Of a stretch of 64,000 nucleotides of DNA, positions 8,645 through 17,329 are shown in pieces. This stretch comes from Streptomyces xanthii (GTDB taxonomy: Bacteria; Actinomycetota; Actinomycetes; Streptomycetales; Streptomycetaceae), in assembly GCF_014621695.1 (NCBI RefSeq), contig NZ_CP061281.1, forward strand, positions 930,001 to 994,000, given 5' to 3'. Below the pieces are notes generated by a model, which saw only the letters and a list, made by a program, of their open reading frames with translations, had not been told where the DNA came from and searched no databases. A program made the translations under genes and the position numbers. Positions within the stretch are counted from its first letter, which is position 1. Each line of letters starts with the position of its first letter.

Positions 8645-9961
8645 TCAGCCCAGGTCCGCGCCGACCGGGCCGAGGACGCGGCGGACGTAGTCGTTGGTGA
8701 ACACGCCCTCGGGGTCGAGCCGGGCGCGGACGGCCTGGAAGTCCCGCCAGCCCGGGTAGCGCGGGGCCAGCGTGGCGGCGGTCTGGAAGTGGCGCTTGCC
8801 CCAGTGCGGCCGTCCCTCGTACTCGTCCATGATCGCCTCGACGGCGCGGAAGAACGCCTCGTACTCGGCTCGCGCGATCTGGTGCACGGCGACGTAGGCG
8901 GTGTCGCGGCCGTGGGCGGTGGACAGGAAGGCGTCGTCGGGGGCGGTGAACCGGAGCTCGACGGGGAACAGCACGGGGAGCCGCCGGTCGGCGATCAGGG
9001 CCCTGACCCGCTCCAGCGCCTCGACGGCGTGGGCGCGCGGGATCGCGTACTCCATCTCCGTGAACCGCACCCGCCGCTCGTGCGCGAAGACCCGGTGGCT
9101 GTCGTCGAGTTGTTCGTAGCGGCCGATCAGGCCGCTCATGGTGCGGGCGATGCCGGGCACGGCACCGGGCAGGAGGCGGCCGAGGCCGCAGGCGGCGCCG
9201 AGGCCGGCGTTGCTGACGGCGTCGTCGTTCCACCAGGCGGCGATCCGGCCGGGCGGCGTCGCGGGTCGGTCGGTGCGGCGCGAGGCGTAGGTCAGGACCT
9301 TGTCGGTGTGCGGCAGGGCCATGACCTCGAAGTGGTCGTGCGCCGCGACCAGTGCGTCCAGGTCGCCCAGCACCTCGGCCGCGGGGCGGAGTTCGTCGAT
9401 GCGGTGGATGCGGAACGCGGGCACGCAGCGCAGCGTGTACTGGGAGATCACGCCGAGCGCGCCGACGGAGACGCGGGCCGCGCGCCAGGTGTCGGGGTCG
9501 CGCTCCTCGTCGATCTCGACGACCTCGCCGGTGGCCGTGACGAGCCGGCAGCCGACGACGTTGGCGGACATGTTGCGGAAGCGCTCGCCGGTGCCGTGGG
9601 TGGCGGTGGCCAGCGCTCCGGCGAGGGACTGCTTGTCGATGTCGCCCTGGTTCTCCAGGGCGAGGCCGTGCCGGTGGAGCTCGGCGGCCAGCCGGTGCAG
9701 TTTGATTCCGGCCTCGACCTTCACCAGGCCGGTCCTCGGGTCGACGTCGAGGACGCGCTGCATGCCGCTCTGGTCGACGAGGACGCCGTCGGTGAGGCAG
9801 GTGTCGGTGAAGGAGTGTCCGCTGCCGACCGGGCGGACGGGCAGGCCCTCGCGGGCCGCGCGGGCGACGGCCTCGCTGAGCTGCTCCTCGTTCGCGGGGC
9901 GCTCGATGCGGGCGGGGGCGCAGGTCTGCTGGCGGGCCCAGTTGCTCCACTTCGCGGCCAT
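8645..9961 (-). CDS. D-arabinono-1,4-lactone oxidase family FAD-linked oxidoreductase
   Basis: VAO-type flavoenzyme of 438 residues: FAD-binding domain first (PVGSGHSF, about 44-51, and GALATATHGTG), then an ALO substrate domain ending with the HWGK motif (RPHWGKRHF) that marks aldonolactone and polyol oxidases. His49 in GSGHS is a possible flavin-attachment residue. The substrate could be an aldonolactone or a polyol; streptomycete relatives include alditol oxidases. ATG at 9961 has GGAG nine bases upstream. It lies downstream of a secreted beta-propeller gene, separated by a strong hairpin. Confidence 0.82.
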   Translation of the reverse strand: MAAKWSNWARQQTCAPARIERPANEEQLSEAVARAAREGLPVRPVGSGHSFTDTCLTDGVLVDQSGMQRVLDVDPRTGLVKVEAGIKLHRLAAELHRHGLALENQGDIDKQSLAGALATATHGTGERFRNMSANVVGCRLVTATGEVVEIDEERDPDTWRAARVSVGALGVISQYTLRCVPAFRIHRIDELRPAAEVLGDLDALVAAHDHFEVMALPHTDKVLTYASRRTDRPATPPGRIAAWWNDDAVSNAGLGAACGLGRLLPGAVPGIARTMSGLIGRYEQLDDSHRVFAHERRVRFTEMEYAIPRAHAVEALERVRALIADRRLPVLFPVELRFTAPDDAFLSTAHGRDTAYVAVHQIARAEYEAFFRAVEAIMDEYEGRPHWGKRHFQTAATLAPRYPGWRDFQAVRARLDPEGVFTNDYVRRVLGPVGADLG

Positions 9962-10029
9962 GGCGGTCTCCTTCACGGGGTGGGGCGAGTTCACGGTAGG
10001 ACGGGTCGGTGCGGGTGGAGGGGCGGGGC

Positions 10030-10054
10030 GGGGCGCGAGACGGTCTCGCGCCCC
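10030..10054 (-). terminator. perfect 11-bp hairpin, terminator or attenuator
   Basis: GGGGCGCGAGA, loop CGG, TCTCGCGCCCC: an 11-bp uninterrupted stem with a three-base loop. It sits 14 bases after the beta-propeller stop and about 70 bases before the lactone oxidase start. On the minus strand no T-run follows; on the plus strand it is followed by TTTCC. Streptomycete terminators often lack a T-run. Confidence 0.6.
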
Positions 10055-10067
10055 TTTCCGAGCCGTG

Positions 10068-11357
10068 TCAGCCCGTGGGGCCGTTCCAGTCGGCGGGGAT
10101 CCGGGCGGCGCGCACCCGCTGGGGGTGGTCACCGACCGTCACGGAGGCGACCTTCCGGCCGGTGGCGAAGTCGATGGCGGTGACCTGGTCGGCGCCGCTC
10201 TCGGAGACGACGCAGTCGCGGCCGTCGCCGCTGACCGTGGCCCAGTAGGGCTTGGACACGGGGACGAGCGGGCCTTCGCTCAGGGAGTCGCGGTCGACGA
10301 CGGTGGCGTAGTCGTCCATCGTTCCGGCGACGCACAGTTTGCTGCCGTCGGGGCTCATCGACATGCCGTGGTGGCGCGAGTCGTTGACGAACGTCGTGCG
10401 GTCGTCGCTGGTGGCCGGGTTCTTCGGCAGGGTCTTGACCCGGGTGATCCGGTCGGTGGCGACGTCGTACTCCAGGAAGCCGTTGAAGTAGGAGACCTGG
10501 AAGTAGAGCTTGGAGAAGTCGGGGCTGAACACGGCCGGGCGGACGGCGTCGGAGAGGTCCTTGCGGCCGAAGGCGTCCAGGCGGGCCCGCATGTCGATGG
10601 TCCGCACGACCTCGAAGGTGTTCGCGTCGACGACGGTGATGTGGCGGTCGCCCTTGGTCCAGTCCATGAGCGGGTCGTCGAGAGCGGTCTCGACGTTGCC
10701 GATGGACATGTTCCAGATGTACTTGCCGCCCTCGGTCCACACGTTCTCGTGGGGCTTGTCCCCGGCGGCGAACTTGCCCAGCTGCCGGCCCGTCTCGATG
10801 TCCAGGACGTACACGACCTTGCCGAGCGAGGCCGAGACGGCGACCTTGGTGCCGTCCGGGGAGACGGCCATGTGATCGGACCGGTACCCGGCGACCGCGA
10901 ACCGCCAGTTGACCTTGCCCGTGGTCACGTCGATGGAGACGACGTCGCCGAAGCTGGGCCGCGAGGCGACCAGGGAGCGGCCATCGGGGGTGGAGTACAG
11001 GTCGTCGACGAGCTGGTCGTGGCCCTCGCCCGCGGTCGCCCGGATCCCCAGGTAGACGGCGAGGTTGACCGGGTTGAGGTAGATCGCGGCGAGTCGCTTC
11101 GACTTGTCGGGGACGACGTTGATCCGGCCGATCCTGGAGTAGTCGCCGCCGGGCTCGATGACGTCGGCGGTGCCGTCCCAGTTGTTGCCGACGAACATGA
11201 CGTCCCGCAGGGCGGGTGCGGTGTCGGCGGCGGCGGTGCCGGCTGAGGCGGGCATGACGACACCGGCGGCCAGGACTGCGGCCAGGGTGACGCCCCGCAG
11301 CCGGCGGCGCCGCCCGTCGTGGCTTCTGGACCGGGCGGCGGTGCTCGCGACGTTCAT
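10068..11357 (-). CDS. secreted YVTN/WD40-like beta-propeller protein
   Basis: Exported protein of 429 residues. The first 45 hold an Arg-rich n-region, a hydrophobic core (VTLAAVLAAGVVM) and an ASA-type cleavage area. The rest is a run of propeller blades with repeated S-P-D-G units (AVSPDGTKVAV, SMSPDGSKLCVA, YSTPDGRSLVAS, VFSPDFSKLYF). It resembles YncE-like proteins; the ligand is not predictable and no catalytic motif is visible. ATG at 11357 follows GAGGAG. It is divergent from a TetR gene across a 22-bp perfect palindrome, so it is the probable target of that repressor. Confidence 0.78.
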   Translation of the reverse strand: MNVASTAARSRSHDGRRRRLRGVTLAAVLAAGVVMPASAGTAAADTAPALRDVMFVGNNWDGTADVIEPGGDYSRIGRINVVPDKSKRLAAIYLNPVNLAVYLGIRATAGEGHDQLVDDLYSTPDGRSLVASRPSFGDVVSIDVTTGKVNWRFAVAGYRSDHMAVSPDGTKVAVSASLGKVVYVLDIETGRQLGKFAAGDKPHENVWTEGGKYIWNMSIGNVETALDDPLMDWTKGDRHITVVDANTFEVVRTIDMRARLDAFGRKDLSDAVRPAVFSPDFSKLYFQVSYFNGFLEYDVATDRITRVKTLPKNPATSDDRTTFVNDSRHHGMSMSPDGSKLCVAGTMDDYATVVDRDSLSEGPLVPVSKPYWATVSGDGRDCVVSESGADQVTAIDFATGRKVASVTVGDHPQRVRAARIPADWNGPTG

Positions 11358-11520
11358 GCGTGCTTCTCCTCGAGGTGAGTGCGTGCAGCGGGCAGAACAC
11401 GAAGGAGCTGGGGGGAACGAGCTGTGGGTACCGGTGAACGACGCCGGACGGGGTCCGCGATGCACGTGCGGGTGAAGCACCTCACTCGGCGTGTTCGATG
11501 CCCGGGACCGTAGCACGCAT

Positions 11521-11542
11521 CTCGTTCGTTCGAACGAACGAG
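11521..11542. promoter_or_regulatory. 22-bp perfect palindrome, TetR operator candidate
   Basis: CTCGTTCGTTC followed immediately by its exact reverse complement. It lies between the divergent beta-propeller and TetR genes, 164 bases from the first start and 93 from the second. Perfect self-complementarity and this position are typical of TetR-family autoregulatory sites. Internal GTTCG repeats could allow two dimers. Confidence 0.7.
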
Positions 11543-11634
11543 AACAGGATTTTTTCTCCGGCCGGCTCGGTACGCTGTCGAGCGGGCGGCGGTCCGGCCG
11601 CGTCCGCCGCTGTACGAGCACCCAGGAGCACCCA

Positions 11635-12204
11635 TTGAGCGCCGACGTCCGCACCCGCATCCTCACCGCGACGCTGGAGCTCATCGGCGAGCGCGGGATC
11701 GGCAGCCTGACCAACCGCATCGTGGCGAAGGCGGCGAACGTCTCGCTCGGGACGCTGACCTACCACTTCGTCTCGCAGGAGCAGCTGCTCGGCGAGGCCC
11801 TGCAGGCCTTCGTGGACGAGGAGCTCGACCGGCTCTCGGTGATCGCCGCGCAGCTGGAGGGCGCCACACTGAGCGTGGACGAGGCGCTGGCCCACGCGCG
11901 CGACGCCATCGAGACCCGTCCGTCGCGCCACGCCCAGACCGCCCAGCTGGAGCTCTACCTGCACGCCACGCGCAACGACGGCCTGCGCGAGGCGGCGGCC
12001 CGCTGCTACGCCGCGTACGACCGCGTGGCGGCCGCCGCCCTCAAGGCCATCGGCGTCCCCGAGGCCGACCGGGTGGCGCCGCTGCTCACCGGACTCGTCG
12101 ACGGACTCGAACTGCGCCGCCTGGCCACCGACGACCCGGGGATCGACTTCGCGGCGGCCCTGACCACGTTCGTGCGGGGCCTGGGGGCCTCGCCCACCTC
12201 CTGA
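11635..12204 (+). CDS. TetR family transcriptional regulator
   Basis: About 189 residues. Recognition region is TNRIVAKAANVSLGTLTYHF (about 26-45), which is a standard TetR helix-turn-helix. The frame is open from 11491, but the TTG at 11635 has AGGAG seven bases upstream and yields a normal N-terminus (LSADVRTRILTATLELIGER). The C-terminal half contains a TetR_C-type ligand domain with a conserved QLELYLHATRN segment. Probable partner of the palindrome at 11521-11542 and repressor of the divergent secreted propeller gene. Confidence 0.85.
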   Translation: MSADVRTRILTATLELIGERGIGSLTNRIVAKAANVSLGTLTYHFVSQEQLLGEALQAFVDEELDRLSVIAAQLEGATLSVDEALAHARDAIETRPSRHAQTAQLELYLHATRNDGLREAAARCYAAYDRVAAAALKAIGVPEADRVAPLLTGLVDGLELRRLATDDPGIDFAAALTTFVRGLGASPTS

Positions 12205-12297
12205 GCGGGGACGAGGAGCGCGCCGGCCGGCTCCGGCGATCACGGGCACGCGAAGCGGAACGTGCGTTTATCGTTTCGCGGCGTGGACATTCATCCG

Positions 12298-13377
12298 ATG
12301 CGCAAGAAGCTCGTCCCTCTCGGCGCCGCCATGGCCCTGACCGGTGTGGTGATCGCGGCGGGCGCCCTGTGGCCCGAGCCGCGAGAGACCACGGCGGGCC
12401 GACAACAACAGGCGGTGGCAGCGGAGTTGGCGCACTGGCCGGCTCCCGTGGCGGAGAAGCTCGCGAAGGTCATCACCGCGCACGACCACGAGGGCGCCTA
12501 CGCCGTCTTCGACGCGGACAACACCTCGTACCGCAACGACCTCGAGGAGTCCCTGCTGCCGTTCCTGGAGATGAAGGGCGTCCTCACCCGCGACACGATG
12601 GACCCGGCCCTGAAGATCATCCCTTTCAAGGACACGGCCACGCACAAGGAGACCCTGACCGAGTACTACGCGCGGCTGTGCGACATCGACGACCAGGTGT
12701 CCTATCCGTGGGCCGCGCAGATCTTCTCCGGCTTCACGCTGAGGCAACTCAAGGGCTATGTCGATGAGTTGCTGGCCTACGACGGGACGCTGCCCGGTGG
12801 CGCGAAGCCGCCGCAGGTCTCCATCGGTATGCAGGAGCTCTACCGTTCGCTGACGAAGCACGGCATCAGGGTGTACGTGGTGAGCGCCGCGAGCGAGGAC
12901 CTCGTGCGCATGGTGCTCGCCGACCCGAAGTACGGCTATGCCGTGCGGCCCGAGAACGTGCTGGGTGTCTCCGCCCTCCTCAAGGACCGCACGACGGGTG
13001 ACGTCACGAGCTCCCGCAAGGAGATCGCCGCCGGCCGCTTCGACCCCGCGAAGCTCGCCGACCGCGAACTGACGTCGACGCTGTGGGCTCCCGCCACCTG
13101 GTACGAGGGCAAGCCCGCCGCGATCTCCACGTACGTCGACCCCTGGCAGAAGCCGATCCTGGCCGCCGGTGACACCCCGAAGAGCGACGGTCCGATGCTC
13201 TTCCGGTCCACGGACGTCGAGCACGGCGGCGTACGGGTCTGGGTCAACCGCAAGGACGCGTACATGAAGGAGATCGACGGGATGAAGGCCGCGGGGGCGC
13301 AGCGGCAGAAGGAGTTGGGGCAGAAGGTGACGGCGGACAAGCGGTGGCTGACGGTGACACCCGATCAGATTCGCTGA
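12298..13377 (+). CDS. secreted or membrane-anchored HAD-family phosphatase (PchP-like)
   Basis: HAD superfamily phosphatase, about 359 residues. An N-terminal hydrophobic segment (residues 8-25) is a signal peptide or anchor. Motif I is FDADNT (71-76), with Asp72 as nucleophile and Asp74 as acid/base; motif II is VVSAASEDL; a late YVDPWQKPILAAGDTPKSDGPML contains the motif III/IV acidic residues. The long cap and DADNT motif resemble phosphorylcholine phosphatase-type enzymes. I prefer the ATG at 12298 because it starts the signal sequence; GTG at 12283 is possible. No clear ribosome site. No obvious operon partner. Confidence 0.8.
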   Translation: MRKKLVPLGAAMALTGVVIAAGALWPEPRETTAGRQQQAVAAELAHWPAPVAEKLAKVITAHDHEGAYAVFDADNTSYRNDLEESLLPFLEMKGVLTRDTMDPALKIIPFKDTATHKETLTEYYARLCDIDDQVSYPWAAQIFSGFTLRQLKGYVDELLAYDGTLPGGAKPPQVSIGMQELYRSLTKHGIRVYVVSAASEDLVRMVLADPKYGYAVRPENVLGVSALLKDRTTGDVTSSRKEIAAGRFDPAKLADRELTSTLWAPATWYEGKPAAISTYVDPWQKPILAAGDTPKSDGPMLFRSTDVEHGGVRVWVNRKDAYMKEIDGMKAAGAQRQKELGQKVTADKRWLTVTPDQIR

Positions 13378-13442
13378 GCACGGCGGGTGTCGGGTCGACA
13401 CGTGGGGTCACGTGCGCGCACCGCGGGTCGGCCTGAGCTCCC

Positions 13443-14360
13443 TCAGGGGACGAGGACGATCCGGCCGCGGACTCCGCCCTCGGCCATGGCCCGGTACGCG
13501 GCGGCGGCTTCGTCGAGCGGGGTGACGGCGTGGACGCGCACCGGCAGTTCTCCCGTCGCGACCCGGGAGAGCAGTCCGGCGAGCAGCGCGCCGTCGGGGC
13601 GGGCGAACACGACCTCGACGGTGACGCCGCGCTCCTCGGGGAGCCGGGCGGCCGGCTGCACGCCGATGAAGCGGCCCCCGTCGCGGACCGCCCGCAGGGC
13701 CTCCTCCTGAAGCGCTCCGGCGTCGGCCACGGCGTCCCAGCCCCGACCGGCTTCGGTGGCGAAGCCGGCGCCGAGGCTCCGGACGAACGGTTCGTCGGCG
13801 GCACGGGCCATCCCGGTCACCCGCCAGCCGCGGCCCTGCGCGAGGACGGCGACGTACGCGCCCACGGCACCGGCCGCGCCGGTCACGAGCAGGCGCCCGC
13901 CCTTGTCCGGCGCGTCGCCCAGAAGCTCGACGAGCTGGGCGGCCGCGGTGGCGTTGAGCGGCACCGTCGCCGCCTCGACCAGGTCCGTGCGGTCGGGGAC
14001 GACGGCGACGTTCGCGGCGGAGGCCAGGAGGTGCTCGGCGTGGGATCCGTGGTCGCGGTCGAACCCGTCGACGAACCCGGCGACCCGGGTGCCCGCCTCC
14101 AGTCCGACGCCGGGCCCCACGGCTTCCACCGTTCCGGCGAAGTCCCAGCCCAGACCGGTGTGTTCGGGCTGGTGGACCATGCCGAGCCGGTGGAAGACGC
14201 CTCCGGCCACCCCCAGGTCGACCGGGTTGACCGCCGCTGCGGCGATCTTGACGCGGATCTCCCCGGGACCCGGTTCGCCGATGGGGACCTCGACGGTCTC
14301 GATCGACGCGGGGCCGGACGGAACGCGTACCACGGCTCGCCGCGACATCGTCTGATTCAT
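13443..14360 (-). CDS. zinc-independent quinone oxidoreductase-like MDR alcohol dehydrogenase
   Basis: Medium-chain dehydrogenase/reductase, about 305 residues, NADPH-dependent by type. GroES-like half contains AAAAVNPVDLGVAGG and the GWDFAGTVEAVGPGV turn; the Rossmann half has VTGAAGAVGAYVAVLAQGRG. The zinc-site Cys are missing, so it groups with QOR/YhdH-like reductases. ATG at 14360 is preceded by AAGGAG; an upstream in-frame ATG at 14405 lacks one. It is divergent from an HxlR regulator with an inverted repeat between them, a common redox- or quinone-responsive pair. Confidence 0.86.
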   Translation of the reverse strand: MNQTMSRRAVVRVPSGPASIETVEVPIGEPGPGEIRVKIAAAAVNPVDLGVAGGVFHRLGMVHQPEHTGLGWDFAGTVEAVGPGVGLEAGTRVAGFVDGFDRDHGSHAEHLLASAANVAVVPDRTDLVEAATVPLNATAAAQLVELLGDAPDKGGRLLVTGAAGAVGAYVAVLAQGRGWRVTGMARAADEPFVRSLGAGFATEAGRGWDAVADAGALQEEALRAVRDGGRFIGVQPAARLPEERGVTVEVVFARPDGALLAGLLSRVATGELPVRVHAVTPLDEAAAAYRAMAEGGVRGRIVLVP

Positions 14361-14453
14361 CGTCAACTGCTCCTTCGTGAAGGGCTCGTGGGGTGGTCTT
14401 GCCATCCCCTGGGCGCAGCACCACCATGAAGGAACCCGCTCTCCAGCGGGAAG

Positions 14454-14473
14454 TAGGCACCTTGAAGTGCCTA
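14454..14473. promoter_or_regulatory. HxlR operator candidate, 7-6-7 inverted repeat
   Basis: TAGGCAC and GTGCCTA separated by CTTGAA. It lies 25 bases before the HxlR start and 94 bases before the divergent oxidoreductase start. Low local complexity is absent and the repeat is perfect, which fits a dimeric winged-helix regulator. Confidence 0.65.
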
Positions 14474-14498
14474 AGTCACCGAGCGGAGGAGACGAGCC

Positions 14499-14954
14499 AT
14501 GCCGACCAGTACCGCGTCCCAGCGGAGGGCCTCGGCCAAGGCGGAGTACGACGCGTTCCTCGCGGCCTGCCCGAGCCGTCAGCTCCTGGAGCGCATCTCC
14601 GACAAGTGGGTCGCCCTCGTGCTCGCCGCGCTGGGCGGGGACGGTCCGCTGCCGGGCGCCGCCGACGGCGGCGCGCCCAGGCCGCTGCGCTTCTCCGAGC
14701 TGTCACGCCGGATCTCGGGCGTGAGCCAGAAGATGCTGACGCAGACGCTGCGTTCGCTCGAGCGCGACGGGATGGTGACCAGGACCGTGACGCCCACGGT
14801 GCCCGTCACGGTCACGTACGAGCTGACCGATCTGGGGCGGTCTCTCCAGGGAGTCATGCGGGGCATCAAGGCATGGGCGGAGGGGCACATGGACGAGGTT
14901 CTCCAGCACCGCGACGGCTACGACCAGGAGAAGAAGCGCGACGCCGCCGGCTGA
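14499..14954 (+). CDS. HxlR family winged-helix transcriptional regulator
   Basis: 151 residues with the HxlR core: CPSRQLLERISDKWVALVLAAL, RFSELSRRISGVSQKMLTQTLRSLERDGMVTR and YELTDLGRSL. Cys29 just before the helix is at the position used for redox or aldehyde sensing in HypR/QorR-type members (known for the family, not shown here). A 15-residue Gly/Pro-rich insertion sits after LAAL. ATG at 14499 follows GAGGAGACGAGCC. Probably autoregulated and controlling the divergent MDR reductase. Confidence 0.9.
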   Translation: MPTSTASQRRASAKAEYDAFLAACPSRQLLERISDKWVALVLAALGGDGPLPGAADGGAPRPLRFSELSRRISGVSQKMLTQTLRSLERDGMVTRTVTPTVPVTVTYELTDLGRSLQGVMRGIKAWAEGHMDEVLQHRDGYDQEKKRDAAG

Positions 14955-14996
14955 CGGGCACGGGCGTCCCCGGATCTCCCCGGACTCCCCCGCCCC

Positions 14997-15877
14997 TCAG
15001 CCGGTGTGGGCCACCAGGGCGTCGACGAGCCGGGGCCAGAGTTCCCGGGGGCGGTCGTGGCCCATGTCCGGGACCAGGAGGAGTTCGGCGCCGGGGACGA
15101 GCTCCGCGGTGCGCCGGCCGCCGCTGGGGTCGATGAGGGTGTCGTCCAGTCCGTGGATCACCAGGGTCGGCGTCCGCAGACCGCGCAGCCCGTCCGCGCG
15201 GGACCGCTGAGGATCATCGCGCCGAGCTGGCGTCCGATGCCCTCGGGGTAGTGGGCGCGGTCGTAGCTCGCGGCGGCCAGTTCGCGGAGGGCCGCCGGGT
15301 CGCCGTAGCGCCGGGAGGCCCACACCAGCTCACGTTCCGACGCGGCGACGTACGCCTCGCGGTCCGCGGGTTTCGGGGTGAACAGGACCGCCTGGGCCTC
15401 GGGGCCGGGCCGGCCGTACTCGCTCTCGCCGGTCGAGGACATCATCGACGTCAGGGTCAGCACCCGCTCGGGGGCGGTGAGGGCCATCGTCTGGGCGATC
15501 ATTCCGCCCATCGAGGCGCCGACCACGTGGGCGCGTCCGATGCCGAGCGCGGTGAGCAGGCCGAGGCCGTCCTCGGCCATGTCGGACAGCCGGTAGGGGA
15601 TCATCGCGAGCGCGGCGGGCAGGTCTCCCGAACTCACGGCGGCGATGAACGCGCCCAAGTCGACGGGGTGGTCCGCGAACTTGGTGGACAGACCGCAGTC
15701 GCGGTTGTCGTACCGGATCACGTAGCGGCCGCGGCCGGCCAGCTCCCGGCAGAAGTCCTCGTGCCAGGCGAGCAGCTGCGCCCCGAAGCCCATCACGAGC
15801 AGGACCGGTGGGTCGCCGGGGTCACCGAAGGTCTCGTAGGCGAGGGACACCTCAGGGGACACGTCGACGATCGGCAT
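14997..15877 (-). pseudogene. alpha/beta-fold hydrolase, frameshifted
   Basis: The N-terminal frame (15877-15158) encodes a serine hydrolase: MPIVDVSPEVSLAYETFG, oxyanion loop VMGFGAQ, nucleophile elbow VVGASMGGM with Ser122, then LGAMILSG. At about 15205 it goes out of frame. The next frame continues with the expected lid/C-terminal part: ADGLRGLRTPTLVIHGLDDT (with the catalytic Asp), then VPDMGHDRPRELW (catalytic His), stop at 14997. One missing base near CTCAGCGGTCCCGC restores a protein of about 293 residues. All three catalytic residues remain, so a sequencing error is as likely as a real mutation. Confidence 0.82.
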
Positions 15878-15983
15878 GGGCGCACCCTTTCACGGCGGCC
15901 CCTGCGGCGCACCTCGATTTCCCCCGCGAGACAGCGTCTGACCTGCTTCTATGCGCCGGCCCTCCGCGAAGCGCGGGCGCCCG

Positions 15984-16553
15984 TCAGCCCGCGGTGCGGC
16001 GCCACCGCGCGTCGGCCTGCACCCATTCCGCGTCCCAGCCGGCCAGCCGCCGCCGCTCCACGAGCAGGCGCACGCCCTTCGTGCCCGCCCCGACGACGAC
16101 GGCCGTGCCGCCCGCGGCGAGCAGCCCGGCCATGGCTCCGCCGAACAGCGATTCGGCCGGGTTCACCGGCGGTGCCAGCCGGTCGCCCTCCCGGTCCGTC
16201 CACACGGTGACGTGCGCGCCCACTGCGGTCCCGGCGGCGACCTTCGCGGTGCCGGTGTGCTCGATGCCGTCGGGGGCGGTCCAGCGCACGGTGGCGCGGG
16301 TGCCGCCGCCGCCCGGCTGCATGATCTGCGGACGCGGGGCCTCCTTCACCACGACGGCGGAGAGCTCCAGACGCTCCGCCCGCTGCCTGCTGAGCGACGC
16401 CTCCGTCGCCGTACCCGCCAGCACCCCGGCCAGGGCGCCGCCGAGCACGGCGAGGATCCAGGCCACGAGGACGACCCAGCCCTCGAACACATCACAGTCA
16501 CGCGTGAGGGGGCCACGCCCCCACCACCTCAGCCGCCGGCGTACGTCACCCAT
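15984..16553 (-). CDS. Rv1733c-like two-helix membrane protein
   Basis: About 189 residues with two membrane helices: WVVLVAWILAVLGGALAGVLAG near residues 25-46 and FGGAMAGLLAAGGTAVVVGAG near 135-155. Between them is an extracytoplasmic domain with ATVRWTAPDGIEHTG and VTVWTDREGDRLAPP, the signature of the actinobacterial Rv1733c-type membrane family. Function unknown. I take the ATG at 16553 (MGDVRRRLRWW); an earlier ATG at 16571 is possible. Divergent from the DUF6153-like gene. Confidence 0.75.
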   Translation of the reverse strand: MGDVRRRLRWWGRGPLTRDCDVFEGWVVLVAWILAVLGGALAGVLAGTATEASLSRQRAERLELSAVVVKEAPRPQIMQPGGGGTRATVRWTAPDGIEHTGTAKVAAGTAVGAHVTVWTDREGDRLAPPVNPAESLFGGAMAGLLAAGGTAVVVGAGTKGVRLLVERRRLAGWDAEWVQADARWRRTAG

Positions 16554-16720
16554 GGGCCGACACCTCTTCACCCGGATCGAGGCCCTGTCCTCATTGTCGC
16601 GTGGGTCGCGCCGCGGCTCCAGGTGTCACCCGGGAACGGCCGGCTTCCGCACCCTCGTCAGGAGAACCCGGCCAGCGCCGGTGCGCACCTCGTGCGGCGC
16701 GACTGGGTAGCGTGGCAGCC

Positions 16721-17209
16721 GTGAATCGTCGGCGCGGGTGCATCAGGCGGGGAGTCCCCCGTGTGCTCGCGCTGTGTGCCGTACTGGCCGGACTGTTCCT
16801 GATGCACGGTTTCCCGGCGAACGCGGCCGGGGGCTGTCACGGCGAGGCGACGCCGCTGACCGCGTCGGCGCCGGCGCCGATGTCGATGTCGGGGACCGGG
16901 GCGGGGCCGGAGACGGCAGTGGCGCACGCGGCCGGGCATGCCCCCGTGGTTGCGGGCACCGCGCGCGACGAGCGGTCCGCGCAGGCCGGCCCCGCCGTGT
17001 CCCGGACGGGCGGGGAGACCTGCGTGTCCACGCCCGCCCGCGACCGCCTGCCGCTGCCGTCGGCGGACGCGGTCCTGGTGTTCGGCCTGGCTGCCCTGTT
17101 CATGACCTGGCTGATCGGGTGCCGGCCCGGTGCGGCCGGCCGGGCCTATCGCGGGCCGCCGTGGAGCGGCCGAGGGCTCCTGATCCAGGTGTGTGTCGCG
17201 CGGACGTGA
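16721..17209 (+). CDS. DUF6153-like small membrane/secreted protein
   Basis: 162 residues. N-terminal hydrophobic helix (LALCAVLAGLFLMHGF, about 15-30) ends in the Met-His-Gly turn characteristic of DUF6153; a Ser/Ala/His/Met-containing linker follows, then a second helix (AVLVFGLAALFMTWLIGC) near the C-terminus. Three Cys lie outside or at the membrane edge. Start GTG 16721 is seven bases after a TAGCGT box (16708-16713), consistent with a leaderless transcript. Placed 120 bases upstream of a DUF305 lipoprotein gene, an association often seen in streptomycetes. Biochemical role unknown; metal handling is a guess from context. Confidence 0.65.
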   Translation: MNRRRGCIRRGVPRVLALCAVLAGLFLMHGFPANAAGGCHGEATPLTASAPAPMSMSGTGAGPETAVAHAAGHAPVVAGTARDERSAQAGPAVSRTGGETCVSTPARDRLPLPSADAVLVFGLAALFMTWLIGCRPGAAGRAYRGPPWSGRGLLIQVCVART

Positions 17210-17329
17210 CGGGCGCCCGCCGCTCCCCCTCCCAGTCCTGCCCCAGGGCTTCCGGACGGGGACGGCGACCGCGTCAGGCCCGTTCCCGCGCGCCCGCACC
17301 CGGGTGCGCCCACCCGAAAGACACCCACC

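Noticed and set aside
7442..10183. 913-residue plus-strand frame
   Set aside because: Shadow of the aldolase and lactone oxidase genes; no start site or domain.
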